Below, one piece after another: positions 1-9,192 of a stretch of DNA of 64,000 nt. A model generated the notes under the pieces. The model was not told the DNA's origin. It saw only the letters and a list, made by a program, of their open reading frames with translations, and did no database searches. The stretch lies in contig JANNOM010000023.1 in NCBI GenBank assembly GCA_031399065.1, forward strand, positions 33,620-97,619, read 5' to 3'. Source of the stretch: JADCRZ01 sp031399065 (GTDB lineage Bacteria > Bacteroidota > Bacteroidia > Chitinophagales > Chitinophagaceae). The stretch's first letter is position 1. Every line of letters starts with the position of its first letter. The position numbers were made by a program, and so were the translations under genes.

Positions 1-1148
1 ACTATGATAATATTCCTTTTCACCCTGATGTAAAAGTTCGATTAACACAAATTGAATCTTCAAAAAAAGTTATGTGGAACGAAGGGCCGCTTACCTATGG
101 CAGTTTTCCCAATACAGCCATTTACCCTCCTACGGGCTACCTGATAGTTGCAGCCGGTATAGCTATAGGAAAGGCAGTAGATGCCTCCGTTATCTCCACA
201 CTCTATCTTTCCAGGTGGCTGAATGGCTTTGCGTGCGCACTCATTTGTTTTTATGCACTCCGTCTGGCAAGAAATAGCAGGATTCTATTATTCATTGTTC
301 TGCTGTTTCCCCTTACTATTTCACTATTTGGTTCTGTGAGCCAGGATGGCGTGCTAATCAGCCTGGCCACTCTTTTTGTAGCCATTATAGACAATGTGGA
401 AAACAGCGAGCCAAGGATTTATACGCGATGGCAAATGATTGCATTGGTATTTATAATCACCTCTATTAGTGCGGCTAAGCCCCCCTATTTTCTATTGTCG
501 CCCGTACTTTTTTTTATTAGCCTAAACAGAAAAGCAAAAATCGTATGTTTCCTGATACCACTTGTGTTAGTGACTACCTGGGGATTGCTTAATATTCGCA
601 ATTATGGCGTTGTATGGGCACCGCCGTATATGAGGATCAACGCCAAACTCCAGATCAGGCATATCCTTGCTCACCCATTTCAATTCGCAGGATACTTTTT
701 TAACTGGAACAAGGAGGTGTTGATCCAGCATGTTAAAGGCTTCATAGGAATATTGGGGTGGGTAGATATGTGGTTACCATCTTATTTTTATCGTTTAGCA
801 TATATAGCCTCCTTGTCAGCATTTCTTTCAACGATATCTTTAAATCTGAAGAGGGGATTACGACTCAGATTGGCATTGTTAGTTTTGACGATCGGATGCT
901 TTGTCGCGGTTATAACCGCTCAATACGTGACGTGGGTGGCTTTGGAAACCCCCTACCTGGGAGGAGTTCAACCAAGGTATTTTATACCCGTCTTTCCTTT
1001 TTTGGCACTGGCATTGACAGGATTTAGAAATGATTTTTTGTTAAAAAAATGGCAATTACCTTTTTTTCTCTGTGTAATCATTTTTCCTTTTATCACTGAA
1101 ATAATTTTAATCAAGCAGCTGATTGTAAGATATTATCTTTTTCAATAG
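1..1148 (+). CDS. DUF2142-type polytopic membrane protein (5' end outside window)
   Basis: The reading frame is open from base 3 with no stop, so the gene starts left of the window; the first internal ATG is at 72. About 380 residues are visible, with many hydrophobic membrane segments and the stretches YPPTGYL, LYLSRWLNGF and GSVSQDG, which match my memory of DUF2142 predicted membrane proteins (polytopic, glycosyltransferase-like, usually near surface-polysaccharide genes). The stop is TAG at 1146-1148. Two tRNA genes follow on the other strand. Family assignment rests on pattern recognition; substrate and function are unknown. Confidence 0.7.
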   Translation, partial: YDNIPFHPDVKVRLTQIESSKKVMWNEGPLTYGSFPNTAIYPPTGYLIVAAGIAIGKAVDASVISTLYLSRWLNGFACALICFYALRLARNSRILLFIVLLFPLTISLFGSVSQDGVLISLATLFVAIIDNVENSEPRIYTRWQMIALVFIITSISAAKPPYFLLSPVLFFISLNRKAKIVCFLIPLVLVTTWGLLNIRNYGVVWAPPYMRINAKLQIRHILAHPFQFAGYFFNWNKEVLIQHVKGFIGILGWVDMWLPSYFYRLAYIASLSAFLSTISLNLKRGLRLRLALLVLTIGCFVAVITAQYVTWVALETPYLGGVQPRYFIPVFPFLALALTGFRNDFLLKKWQLPFFLCVIIFPFITEIILIKQLIVRYYLFQ

Positions 1149-1195
1149 GAAAAACGGGTAGGTATAGAATAGAAGTAAAACAGGACTTTTAATAG

Positions 1196-1281
1196 TGCCC
1201 GGGGCGGGAATTGAACCCGCACTCGCATTGCTGCGAACAGGATTTTAAGTCCTGCGTGTCTACCAATTCCACCACCCGGGC
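1196..1281 (-). tRNA. tRNA-Leu(TAA)
   Basis: On the minus strand the 86-nt sequence folds as a class II tRNA. The acceptor arms are GCCCGGG and CCCGGGC with discriminator A, there is a GGTAGACA-type D loop, the anticodon loop is CTTAAAA (anticodon TAA), followed by a long variable arm and the T loop GGTTCAATTCC. CCA is not encoded. It lies 54 nt upstream of tRNA-Gly's far end in the same orientation, so the two may be co-transcribed. Confidence 0.96.
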
Positions 1282-1332
1282 GACACTTATGAAGAAAAAA
1301 AAAGCAGATAGTCTAGTATCTGCTTAGTATTG

Positions 1333-1408
1333 TGGAGCGGAAGACCGGGCTCGAACCGGCCACCTCGACCTTGGCAAGGTCGCGCTCTACCAAATGAGCT
1401 ACTTCCGC
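1333..1408 (-). tRNA. tRNA-Gly(GCC)
   Basis: The minus strand reads GCGGAAG at the 5' acceptor and CTTCCGC at the 3' acceptor, discriminator T, then an encoded CCA (1333-1335). The anticodon stem-loop carries GCC within TTGCCAA. Discriminator U is normal for tRNA-Gly. The neighbouring tRNA-Leu does not encode CCA. Confidence 0.96.
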
Positions 1409-1502
1409 TTTTATAAGAACTTAAAGAATAACCAATAACGGCTACCATTTATTAATCAGGAGTGCAAAAATAAGGTTTGTACGTTCCCGGCAAAATTTTT
1501 TT

Positions 1503-1709
1503 CTATTTGTACTCGGGCGTATACTTGGTATTTCCCGGCACGGATATCTCCGGCCGGCCCTTGTATTTATGCGTATAGAGACCATAACAACCACCCAGTA
1601 CGAAAGCCAGTATACAGAACACCTGCAGGTAGAAAAGAAAAACGGATGAATTTACCCAGTTGGCCGCAAAGTCTTTTTCTTTCGGATCTTTATATTCAAT
1701 TTGCTCCAT
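1503..1709 (-). CDS. small single-span membrane protein, unknown
   Basis: A 68-residue protein with a charged N-terminus (about residues 1-17), one hydrophobic span at roughly 22-46 (SVFLFYLQVFCILAFVLGG) and a basic, proline-containing tail. I do not recognise the family. It is probably a real gene: it has an ATG start and a -7 promoter box TATTTTTG on its own strand at 1729-1736, about 20 nt before the ATG, and no overlapping alternative gene. It sits between tRNA-Gly and a glycosyltransferase; function cannot be inferred. Confidence 0.55.
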   Translation of the reverse strand: MEQIEYKDPKEKDFAANWVNSSVFLFYLQVFCILAFVLGGCYGLYTHKYKGRPEISVPGNTKYTPEYK

Positions 1710-1728
1710 ATATGTTTTAATTGCTTTG

Positions 1729-1736
1729 CAAAAATA
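1729..1736 (-). promoter_or_regulatory. -7 box for the small membrane protein
   Basis: On the minus strand this reads TATTTTTG, a perfect match to the Bacteroidota -7 consensus TAnnTTTG, about 20 nt upstream of the ATG at 1709. No clear -33 TTTG was seen. Confidence 0.45.
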
Positions 1737-1754
1737 AAGATTCGGTGTCGAAAA

Positions 1755-2783
1755 TCATAGTTTGTCTTCAATAATTTCCCTGAAGTTTTTCTTTCTCTTT
1801 ATAAAATGCATCCACACTATGCTGTGAGGATACCAGCCGCTAAGCTTCCCGCGCCTTTTCGCCGGAAACAAACTCCGGCCCCTGTATAATAAAAACCATT
1901 TAATAAATCCTATATGCGCTTTCCAGATGGCGGCGAAGTAGGTAATCTCTTCCCCACTGGTCAGCGACTTGAATGCGGAAAGGGTATCAAGTACAAAGCG
2001 GAACGGTATCTTCCACAAAGCCTGTTCAGGCGGCAGATTCTTGGCCAGCATTATGAGGTTGTTGCGGAAGTTAAGATATACTTTTCGTGAATTTCCCTTG
2101 GGCAACGTTCCTCCACCGAGATGATAAACCACGGAGGCAGGACAAATCAAAATCTTATAACCAGCCAGTTGCCAGCGCCAGCAAAGGTCTATTTCTTCCT
2201 GATGGGCAAAAAAATAGGGATCCAGTCCTCCTTGCTCGTGGTACAGTTCAGCCCTTACAAACATGGCTGCTCCGCTGGCCCAGAAAACGGGTTCGGCGTT
2301 GTCGTATTGTCCTATGTCCGGCTCGCATACATCGAAAATGCGTCCTCTCGCAAAAGGGTACCCGAACTGGTCAAGCCATCCCCCGGCTGCTCCTGCATAT
2401 TCGAAGAGCGTTTTGTTGGTGTACATCCTTATTTTGGGCTGACAGGCAGCAATCAATGGATCGGAATCCATCAGTTCGATTATTGGTTCTATCCAGCCGG
2501 GTTCTACTTCCACATCTGAATTTAGCAGTACATAGTATTCGGTTTTAACCTGCTTAAGTGCTTCGTTATATCCCTGTGCAAAACCGTAGTTACGGGATAA
2601 GAAGATGATGCGCACGGAAGGGAAATGCTCCTGTAGAAATGAAATGGAATCATCGGTGGATGCATTGTCTGCTACTATTATTTCCCGCCCCGGATACGTA
2701 GAGCGCAGCACCGATGGCAGGAACTGCTCCAGGTGTTTTCGTCCATTCCAGTTAAGGATTACAATGGCTATTTTCGCGTTCAA
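1755..2783 (-). CDS. family 2 glycosyltransferase (rhamnosyltransferase-like)
   Basis: A 342-residue GT-A fold enzyme that would transfer a sugar from a nucleotide sugar to a surface glycan on the cytoplasmic side. N-terminal VILNWNGRKHLEQFLPSV and IIVADNASTDDS are the nucleotide-binding strands, LLNSDVEVEPGW is the metal-binding D-x-E region, and the acceptor-side motif with EEIDLCWR lies near residue 200. The frame is closed by a stop four codons upstream and no ATG precedes the first beta-strand, so the start must be TTG at 2783 (or something rarer). A -7 box TATTTTTG on the minus strand lies at 2810-2817. The acceptor is unknown. Confidence 0.88.
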   Translation of the reverse strand: MNAKIAIVILNWNGRKHLEQFLPSVLRSTYPGREIIVADNASTDDSISFLQEHFPSVRIIFLSRNYGFAQGYNEALKQVKTEYYVLLNSDVEVEPGWIEPIIELMDSDPLIAACQPKIRMYTNKTLFEYAGAAGGWLDQFGYPFARGRIFDVCEPDIGQYDNAEPVFWASGAAMFVRAELYHEQGGLDPYFFAHQEEIDLCWRWQLAGYKILICPASVVYHLGGGTLPKGNSRKVYLNFRNNLIMLAKNLPPEQALWKIPFRFVLDTLSAFKSLTSGEEITYFAAIWKAHIGFIKWFLLYRGRSLFPAKRRGKLSGWYPHSIVWMHFIKRKKNFREIIEDKL

Positions 2784-2851
2784 TACCTTTTTTTAATAAT
2801 AAAGAGTAGCAAAAATAAGGGTTGACACCCATACCTTCTTAAATTACACAC

Positions 2852-3994
2852 ATGTTAGGACGATTCATCAACTGGAGAACGCTTCTTGCCCTGGTTGCCA
2901 TCACCATCGTGATCGGTACTATTTTTTATTCTAAATATCTTTCCGATAAAATCATAAAAGAAGAACAGAAAAAATTACAGCAATGGGTGGCGGCTAACGA
3001 GTTTATGGACAACAATCTGAACGCAGACCTTACCCTCCCGTTAATGATCAAGATCGACCAGCAGGACATACCTATCATAGAAACGGATGAAAACGATAGC
3101 ATCGCCTCCTTCGTAAACCTGGATACCACGCTTGCCAAAGACCCGGCATATCTTAAGAAAAAGCTAACGGAATTTGCTGCTCTCCACGATCCATATGTGC
3201 AGACATCCGGCATACCGCCGCGAACCAATAAATATTATTACGGAAATACCCGGCTGTTGAATGAAGTACGGTATTTCCCCCTGATCCAGTTGCTGATAGT
3301 AGGAATAATCATTTTTTTCGTGATCCTTATTATCAATATCCGTAGCGAGGCCACCCAAAACCAGGTATGGGCCGGCATGGCAAAAGAAACGGCACACCAG
3401 TTGGGTACTCCCATTACGTCTCTGCAGGGCTGGGTGGAACTGTTGAAAGAAGACGAGAAAAGTAATGCCATATCAAAAGAACTGCAAAAGGATGTGGACC
3501 GGTTAAAACTGGTATCTGACCGCTTTGGTAAAATAGGAAGCAAGCCGCAACTGGAAGAAATAAACATCGTTACCGAAATAGAGCAGATGGTGGAATACAT
3601 CAAAAAACGGGCACCCGGCAAAGTGCATTTTCATTTTCTTACACACGGAGCAGCGGAAGTTAAGGCCCGTATTTCGGTATCCATTTTCGATTGGGTAATC
3701 GAGAACCTTTTAAAAAACGCTCTCGACGCTATGGAAGGCAAAGGAGATATAACCGTTGAAATAAAAGACCTGAATAAGGAAATACATATAGACGTAACGG
3801 ATACTGGTAAAGGCATCGCCCGTACACATTTTGAGCGGGTGTTTAAACCCGGTTATACTACTAAAAAAAGAGGCTGGGGACTTGGTCTTAGTCTTTCCAA
3901 ACGAATCATAGAACAATACCACGAAGGCCGTCTTTTCGTGGTGGATTCCGAGCCGGGCAAAGGAACAATTTTCCGGATAGTACTTAAAAAATAA
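2852..3994 (+). CDS. sensor histidine kinase (orphan)
   Basis: A 380-residue inner-membrane kinase. TM1 is at about 11-27, a periplasmic sensor region of about 110 residues follows with no recognised domain, and TM2 is at about 142-162. The dimerisation/phosphoacceptor helix is MAKETAHQLGTPITSLQGW with H182 as likely phosphoacceptor, then the GHKL ATPase with N box ENLLKNALDAM, G1 DTGKGI and G2 GWGLGLSLSKRII. No HAMP domain was seen. No response regulator lies beside it, so its partner is elsewhere. It is divergent from the glycosyltransferase with only 68 bp between them. Confidence 0.93.
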   Translation: MLGRFINWRTLLALVAITIVIGTIFYSKYLSDKIIKEEQKKLQQWVAANEFMDNNLNADLTLPLMIKIDQQDIPIIETDENDSIASFVNLDTTLAKDPAYLKKKLTEFAALHDPYVQTSGIPPRTNKYYYGNTRLLNEVRYFPLIQLLIVGIIIFFVILIINIRSEATQNQVWAGMAKETAHQLGTPITSLQGWVELLKEDEKSNAISKELQKDVDRLKLVSDRFGKIGSKPQLEEINIVTEIEQMVEYIKKRAPGKVHFHFLTHGAAEVKARISVSIFDWVIENLLKNALDAMEGKGDITVEIKDLNKEIHIDVTDTGKGIARTHFERVFKPGYTTKKRGWGLGLSLSKRIIEQYHEGRLFVVDSEPGKGTIFRIVLKK

Positions 3995-4002
3995 TATTTC
4001 CC

Positions 4003-4010
4003 TACATTTG
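4003..4010 (+). promoter_or_regulatory. -7 box of tRNA-Leu(GAG)
   Basis: TACATTTG matches the Bacteroidota -7 consensus TAnnTTTG, 13 nt upstream of the mature tRNA 5' end. No convincing -33 TTTG was found, so this is a half-site call. Confidence 0.5.
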
Positions 4011-4023
4011 CATTCAAATCAAA

Positions 4024-4107
4024 GCGCAGGTGGCGAAATTGGTAGACGCACTACTTTGAGGTGGTAGCGCCGTAACTGGTGTGGCGGTTCGAATCCGCTC
4101 TTGCGCA
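4024..4107 (+). tRNA. tRNA-Leu(GAG)
   Basis: 84 nt. Acceptor arms GCGCAGG and CTTGCGC (one G-T pair), D-loop GGTAGACGC, anticodon loop TTGAGGT giving anticodon GAG, long variable arm GGCGCC-type region and T loop GGTTCGAATCC. Discriminator A, no encoded CCA. A strong hairpin follows directly. Confidence 0.95.
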
Positions 4108-4114
4108 CAACATG

Positions 4115-4144
4115 AGGGACAGTCAGTGTATACTGGTTGTCCCT
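4115..4144 (+). terminator. hairpin terminator after tRNA-Leu(GAG)
   Basis: AGGGACAGTCAGT pairs with ACTGGTTGTCCCT across a 4-nt loop; 13 pairs with two G-T wobbles, followed by a short T-rich stretch (TTTCCATTTT). Placed just after the tRNA, so it probably ends that transcript. Confidence 0.7.
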
Positions 4145-4319
4145 TTCCATTTTACTATTTAAGGATAAATTCATAATGATAACAGTGATGTTGCTGTTTG
4201 CAGTTAACGGTTATAAATCTATTTAAAAAACATCCGGAAAAAGGCTGTCCATTAAGATCATATATTTGTATGTGAATTGCTTATAACAATTCATTCCCAA
4301 CGCAAAACGATTGAACGAT

Positions 4320-6008
4320 ATGGAAAAACTAACATACGATGCCATCGTGATCGGCTCGGGCATGTCAGGGGGCTGGGCAGCTAAAGAGCTTACGGAAAAA
4401 GGCTTGAAAACCCTGGTAATCGAGAGTGGCAGAAATGTGGAGCACCTTAAAGATTACCCAACTACCAATATGTATCCCTGGGAATTCGACCATAGGGGAA
4501 AATTGCCGCTTGCCGTAAAGGAACAGTATAAATCACTTAACGATCATTATATACTGCAGGAAGACTCCGTTCATTTTTTGAAGAAAGATGAAGAACAGGA
4601 ATATATCCAGGATCAACCGTTCGATTGGATCAGGGGCAATCAGGTAGGCGGCCGCTCACTGTTGTGGGCACGTCATACACAAAGATGGAGCGATTTTGAT
4701 TTTGAAGGTCCCCTGCGCGATGGGTATGCTATCGACTGGCCGATACGTTATAAGGACCTGGCACCCTGGTATAGTCATGTTGAAAAATTTGTAGGTATAT
4801 CCGGCAACAGGGATGGATTACCTGCACTGCCGGATGGTGAATTTTTACCTCCGTTTGAAATGACCTGTATGGAAAAACATTTCAAAGATGCCATACACTC
4901 CCGTTATACTGACAGAAATGTAATTATTGCCAGAGTAGCGAATCTTTCCGAACCGGCACCCATTCACCTGGAACAGGGAAGGGCGCGGTGCCAGCGAAGA
5001 GACCTGTGCTCACGTGGTTGCCCCTTTGGTGGCTATTTTTCGAGCAATGCATCCACTATTCCCTGGGCTATGCGAACGGGGAACCTTACACTGCTAACCG
5101 ATTCCATTGCTCACTCCGTTATTTTCGATGAGCGAAAAAATAAAGCGACGGGTGTTCGGGTGATTGATAAAAAAACGGGGGGCATGCAGGAATACAATGC
5201 CCGTATCATTTTCGTAAATGCATCAGCACTTGCCACGAACCTGATACTATTGAACTCGACTTCTTCCCGGTTCCCGCAGGGACTGGGTAATGATAACGGC
5301 CTGTTAGGGAAATACATGGCATTTCATAATTACCGGGGTAGGGTAACGGCAGAATATGATGGGCTTACCGCATTCACCACAGACGGGCGCAGACCGGGTT
5401 CCAGCTTTATGCCCCGGTTCAGGAACCTATACAAACAGGAAACTGATTTCCTGAGAGGTTACAATACGCTTATTACGTCTTTCCGTTCTGCCGGTTCTTC
5501 GCAGCAGGGATATGGAGATGTTTTAAAATACAACCTTTTAAACCCAGGTCTGGGAAAATGGAAAATCTTCGCTCAAATGATGGGGGAAACCATTCCTAAA
5601 TTAACCAGCAAGGTATATCTTGATCCGGTACGTAAAGATAAATACGGGTTACCCCAGCTTCGTGTATCGGTCGCTTACGATGACAACGACGAAAAGATGC
5701 TAAATGATTTTTTCGAATCATTTTCAGAAATGTTTTCCAGGGCGGGTTTTAATAATATTCAGCAGGTGGATACTAAGCGAAATCCGGGCAACGAAAACCA
5801 TGAAATGGGAGGTGCGCGCATGGGCAATGATCCTTCCAGCTCCTTACTGAATAAATGGAACCAGGTGCACACCTGCAATAATGTGTTTGTAACGGATGGT
5901 GCCTGCATGACCACCACTTCCACCCAGAACCCTTCACTTACCTATATGGCACTTACTGCAAGGGCTGCGGATTATGCAGTAAAAGAAATGAAGAAGGGAA
6001 ACCTGTGA
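4320..6008 (+). CDS. GMC-family FAD oxidoreductase (probable sugar/glycoside dehydrogenase)
   Basis: 562 residues from ATG at 4320; an in-frame TTG at 4311 is a less likely start. The N-terminus has the FAD dinucleotide fold DAIVIGSGMSGGWAAKEL followed by an acidic strand end (VIESG). The C-terminal GMC signature HEMGGARMG gives H494, and QNPSLTYMALTAR gives N537, the usual active-site His/Asn pair. No signal peptide is visible. Homologues in Bacteroidota often sit with sugar isomerases and DUF1080 genes and are thought to oxidise a sugar hydroxyl (often C3); that role here is inferred from context. It converges on the TIM-barrel gene with a 4-bp gap. The gluconate-dehydrogenase subunit 3 often found upstream is absent. 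Confidence 0.87.
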   Translation: MEKLTYDAIVIGSGMSGGWAAKELTEKGLKTLVIESGRNVEHLKDYPTTNMYPWEFDHRGKLPLAVKEQYKSLNDHYILQEDSVHFLKKDEEQEYIQDQPFDWIRGNQVGGRSLLWARHTQRWSDFDFEGPLRDGYAIDWPIRYKDLAPWYSHVEKFVGISGNRDGLPALPDGEFLPPFEMTCMEKHFKDAIHSRYTDRNVIIARVANLSEPAPIHLEQGRARCQRRDLCSRGCPFGGYFSSNASTIPWAMRTGNLTLLTDSIAHSVIFDERKNKATGVRVIDKKTGGMQEYNARIIFVNASALATNLILLNSTSSRFPQGLGNDNGLLGKYMAFHNYRGRVTAEYDGLTAFTTDGRRPGSSFMPRFRNLYKQETDFLRGYNTLITSFRSAGSSQQGYGDVLKYNLLNPGLGKWKIFAQMMGETIPKLTSKVYLDPVRKDKYGLPQLRVSVAYDDNDEKMLNDFFESFSEMFSRAGFNNIQQVDTKRNPGNENHEMGGARMGNDPSSSLLNKWNQVHTCNNVFVTDGACMTTTSTQNPSLTYMALTARAADYAVKEMKKGNL

Positions 6009-6012
6009 TAAA

Positions 6013-6906
6013 CTATTTCTTCTTAAGCCATTTGTGCAAAAAGCCAAGGCTTAGCGGCAACTGTGTGCGTACGCTGTTGCTTTCATCTTCTATATAATAA
6101 TATTGTATGGAAGATGACTGGGCGGCTTTTAATATCTGGGGCAGATTTAACTGGCCTGTGCCAAGAGCTACATCGTTTTCAACCGGTGTTTTCCCGGAAA
6201 GATCGCCGGTAATGCCTTTTCTTAAATCTTTAACGTGCATCAGTTTGAAACGCGTAGGATATTTTTTTATCAGTTCCGCTGGGTTTGCCCCAGGATGAAA
6301 AGCCCATAATATATCCAGCTCAAAGCTCACATAATCAGGGTTTGTATTTTTTACCAGGTAATCGAAAAAAGTACCGTCCCCGTAACGGGCAAATTCGTAG
6401 CCATGATTATGATAACAGAAAGTTATTCCATAAGTTTCTTTTAATAATTTACCTGCCTTATTAAAATCGGCTACTGTTTTTACTGCGTCATCAATGGTAA
6501 ATCCTTTGCTATCTTCATGAGGTATCCAGGCCACGCGTACATAGCTTGCTCCGAGCGTCCGGGCATTTTCTCCCACTTTATCAGTGTTATTAACCAGGTC
6601 AGGATAACTTACGCCATACGATGTACATACCATTCCCCTTGCATCCAGCATATTTCGCAGTTCCGTAGAAGTTTTACCAAAAAGATTGGAGAATTCTATG
6701 TTGGTAATGCCATACTTTTTTATGGTATCGAGTGTACCCGGTACGTCTTTTTGAAACTCGTTCCGGAAGGTATAGGAAACGACTCCCGGGTTGGTCCCTG
6801 CGCTGTACTTACCGGCGGCGGTCAGGCTATCCTGCGCCATAACAGCAGAAGATACAAGTAGTAGCAACGCAGAAATGCAAAGGGATGATACAGTTATTGA
6901 TTTCAT
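6013..6906 (-). CDS. exported xylose-isomerase-like TIM-barrel sugar isomerase/epimerase
   Basis: 297 residues with a Sec signal peptide (about 1-24, ending AVMAQ) and an AP-endonuclease-2/xylose-isomerase-like barrel. Probable metal ligands lie in FCYHNHGYEF, VSFELDILW, LMHVKD and YYIEDES. Family members act as sugar epimerases, dehydratases or lyases; relatives handle 3-keto sugars and inosose. Export to the periplasm and position downstream of GH92, DUF1080 and Gfo/Idh/MocA genes point to processing of an oxidised sugar there. The exact reaction cannot be read from sequence. Last gene of the minus-strand locus, 48 bp after GH92. Confidence 0.85.
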   Translation of the reverse strand: MKSITVSSLCISALLLLVSSAVMAQDSLTAAGKYSAGTNPGVVSYTFRNEFQKDVPGTLDTIKKYGITNIEFSNLFGKTSTELRNMLDARGMVCTSYGVSYPDLVNNTDKVGENARTLGASYVRVAWIPHEDSKGFTIDDAVKTVADFNKAGKLLKETYGITFCYHNHGYEFARYGDGTFFDYLVKNTNPDYVSFELDILWAFHPGANPAELIKKYPTRFKLMHVKDLRKGITGDLSGKTPVENDVALGTGQLNLPQILKAAQSSSIQYYYIEDESNSVRTQLPLSLGFLHKWLKKK

Positions 6907-6954
6907 ATTATTTATGTTCGTTTGAATGATTTCTTTTGTATGCCTGTTTATAAG

Positions 6955-9150
6955 CTATGGCGTTTTGTCCATCGTAAATTCAATAGTGCCTCCTTTGCTG
7001 ATAACATCATGCGTGATGATATTACCGTTCCATTTCTTGCCATTTACCACTATAGTTTTAACATAAATATTTTCGGGCGAAGCCTGGGGGGCAAGTATAG
7101 TCAGCGGGTTTCCATTGCCCAGGCGCAATTGTATTTTAGTAAACAACGGGCCCGTCATATAGTAAATATCCTGCCCGGCATTGGGGAATATACCTATGGA
7201 AGAAAAGATATACCAGGAGCTCATAGCGCCGCTATCGTCATTACCTGGGTAGCCTTTATCAGTAAAGGACTTACTTAATAACTGGCGTACCCAGTAACTG
7301 GTAAGATCGGGCCTTCCGGCATATAAAAATCCATGTACCGCCAAAAAAGCCGGTTCATTATCGTACCGTATCAGTTTCTTTTCAAAACCATAGTTCAGCT
7401 TTTTAACAAAGGTTTCGTTGCCACCATTCAATCCTACCAGTTCCTTAAACTGGTGCGGCGCAAACCAGGAATAATTCCAGGAAGATCCTTCGTAAAAATA
7501 GTTTTTCCAGGAACCGGGATAAGTCTTAAAGTCGATATTTATAAAATCTCCCTCTTTCGTTTTGGGCATTATAAAACCTGTAAAGCCATCGCTGACGGCG
7601 TCTTTATTCCAGAGACTTATCCATTGTTTGCTTCTACGTAGGTATTTATCATAATCGTCCATTTTACCCATTCCTTTTGCCACCAGTGCTGTACAATAAT
7701 CGTTATAGGCATATTCAAGGCTCATGGAGCAGGACATGATGCCTCCCGGTATCCAGCCAGTCTGCTTATAGGTATTTAAAGCACTATCCTGCCTGCGCCA
7801 GGCAAAGCTTCCCAGCCGCTGCTGATCGGCATCGTACTTCAACACCTTGTATGCCTCTTCCCAGTTAATTCCCTTGATGCCTTTTACATAAGCATCGGCT
7901 ATTATGTTATCTATGTTATTGCCACCCTGCTCCGATCCCATATCATTACCGTTCACGAAGGCATCTCTTACCACTCCATATTTTTCAAACCGGGCGATGA
8001 ACGAATTAACGGTTCCGCTCACTACGGAAGGATTAATTAAAGCATGCAGCGGGTAAACGGTTCTCCAGGTATCCCATACCGCGAAATGATCGTCCCATAC
8101 AGGAACATCTTTATCAAAGGCTTTTGAGTCATTGGTCCTGTTGCGCGGCATCAATTGAGCATGATACAGCGCAGTATAAAAAATTGCTTTATCCTTCTCC
8201 GAACCACCTTCCACCTGGATAGTTGATAGTGTTTTGTTCCAGGTATCTTTCGCAGTTTGCCGGTACTTATCATAATCCCAGCCAGGCATTTCCTGGCCCA
8301 GCCAAATTCTTGCCTGTTCAATGCTTTTATACGAGACAGCAATCTTAAGATAAATTTTTTCGTTTTGCCTGGTATTAAAATGTACATAACCTCCTACTCT
8401 GTCGTTTTTGACCACCAGGGCCTGCGAACCGTTTCCCCTGTTTATTTCTCCATTAATCCAGGTACCGTAACCTGCGGGGGTTTTGCTTAATGCCGCCGCG
8501 AAATAAACGGTATATCTGCCTCCGCCGAATCCGCCACTGTATATGCCATATCCTGAGATAAGCGTATGCTGTGCATTATCGAAGTGGATCTCTCCTTCGG
8601 ATACCTCTCCTTTAATGACCGGCTTGATATCCATCGGGATATTATGTGTAATATCCAGCAACAGGTGAGCACTGTCGGAGGCAGGGAAAGTAAACTGATA
8701 GATGGCGGAATGATAAGAAGGCGTTACCCTTGTAGCAATGTTGTACCGGTCAAGCGTTACCGCATATTCATACGGCTTTGCACTTTCACCTGATTTGGGG
8801 GAATCATGTTCCTTGTCATTGACAGCGAGGCCCGTTTGGGGAGATAAAAATACCTGTCCATTAGTACCCCAGCCAGTACCGCTTACATGCAACTGCCCGA
8901 AACCTCTGATAGGCTGGCCCGGATCGTACCCGTCATCTGCACCTTCCATCGTTTGAGGGCTTGGATTAATGGATCCGAAAGGAAGCTGGGGACCTATTAC
9001 GCAATTGGATATGTCGTCTGCAACACCTATCCGGTTATCAACAAAATCAACCGGTTGCCTGGTTTTTTTTTGTGCAAGTACTTGTGAGCTGTTCATTACC
9101 GTGAGCAGCAAAACGTAAATGAATAATGCCGTTTTATATCTGTTATACAT
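6955..9150 (-). CDS. GH92 alpha-mannosidase, secreted
   Basis: 731 residues with a signal peptide (about 1-27). GH92 enzymes are calcium-dependent exo-alpha-mannosidases that invert the anomeric centre and trim mannans or N-glycans. Family landmarks are GADDGYDPGQ near the N-terminus, VWDTWRTVYPL, YEGSSWNYSWFAPH with the likely general acid E554, and GNDDSGAMSSWYIFSSIGIFP with acidic residues D638/D639 in the base/metal region. Full length, intact. No lipobox, so probably soluble periplasmic. It is the best clue to the substrate of the locus: alpha-mannose-containing glycans. Spacing is 42 bp to the upstream gene and 48 bp to the next. Confidence 0.95.
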   Translation of the reverse strand: MYNRYKTALFIYVLLLTVMNSSQVLAQKKTRQPVDFVDNRIGVADDISNCVIGPQLPFGSINPSPQTMEGADDGYDPGQPIRGFGQLHVSGTGWGTNGQVFLSPQTGLAVNDKEHDSPKSGESAKPYEYAVTLDRYNIATRVTPSYHSAIYQFTFPASDSAHLLLDITHNIPMDIKPVIKGEVSEGEIHFDNAQHTLISGYGIYSGGFGGGRYTVYFAAALSKTPAGYGTWINGEINRGNGSQALVVKNDRVGGYVHFNTRQNEKIYLKIAVSYKSIEQARIWLGQEMPGWDYDKYRQTAKDTWNKTLSTIQVEGGSEKDKAIFYTALYHAQLMPRNRTNDSKAFDKDVPVWDDHFAVWDTWRTVYPLHALINPSVVSGTVNSFIARFEKYGVVRDAFVNGNDMGSEQGGNNIDNIIADAYVKGIKGINWEEAYKVLKYDADQQRLGSFAWRRQDSALNTYKQTGWIPGGIMSCSMSLEYAYNDYCTALVAKGMGKMDDYDKYLRRSKQWISLWNKDAVSDGFTGFIMPKTKEGDFINIDFKTYPGSWKNYFYEGSSWNYSWFAPHQFKELVGLNGGNETFVKKLNYGFEKKLIRYDNEPAFLAVHGFLYAGRPDLTSYWVRQLLSKSFTDKGYPGNDDSGAMSSWYIFSSIGIFPNAGQDIYYMTGPLFTKIQLRLGNGNPLTILAPQASPENIYVKTIVVNGKKWNGNIITHDVISKGGTIEFTMDKTP

Positions 9151-9192
9151 ATTTATTAATAAGAGAATAAAGTTGAATCACCATCCATGGGA

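Noticed and set aside
2822..2827. TTGACA as a sigma-70 -35 box before the orphan kinase
   Set aside because: Bacteroidota promoters use TTTG / TAnnTTTG; there is no matching -10 at 17 bp, and the hexamer is only 30 bp from the ATG.
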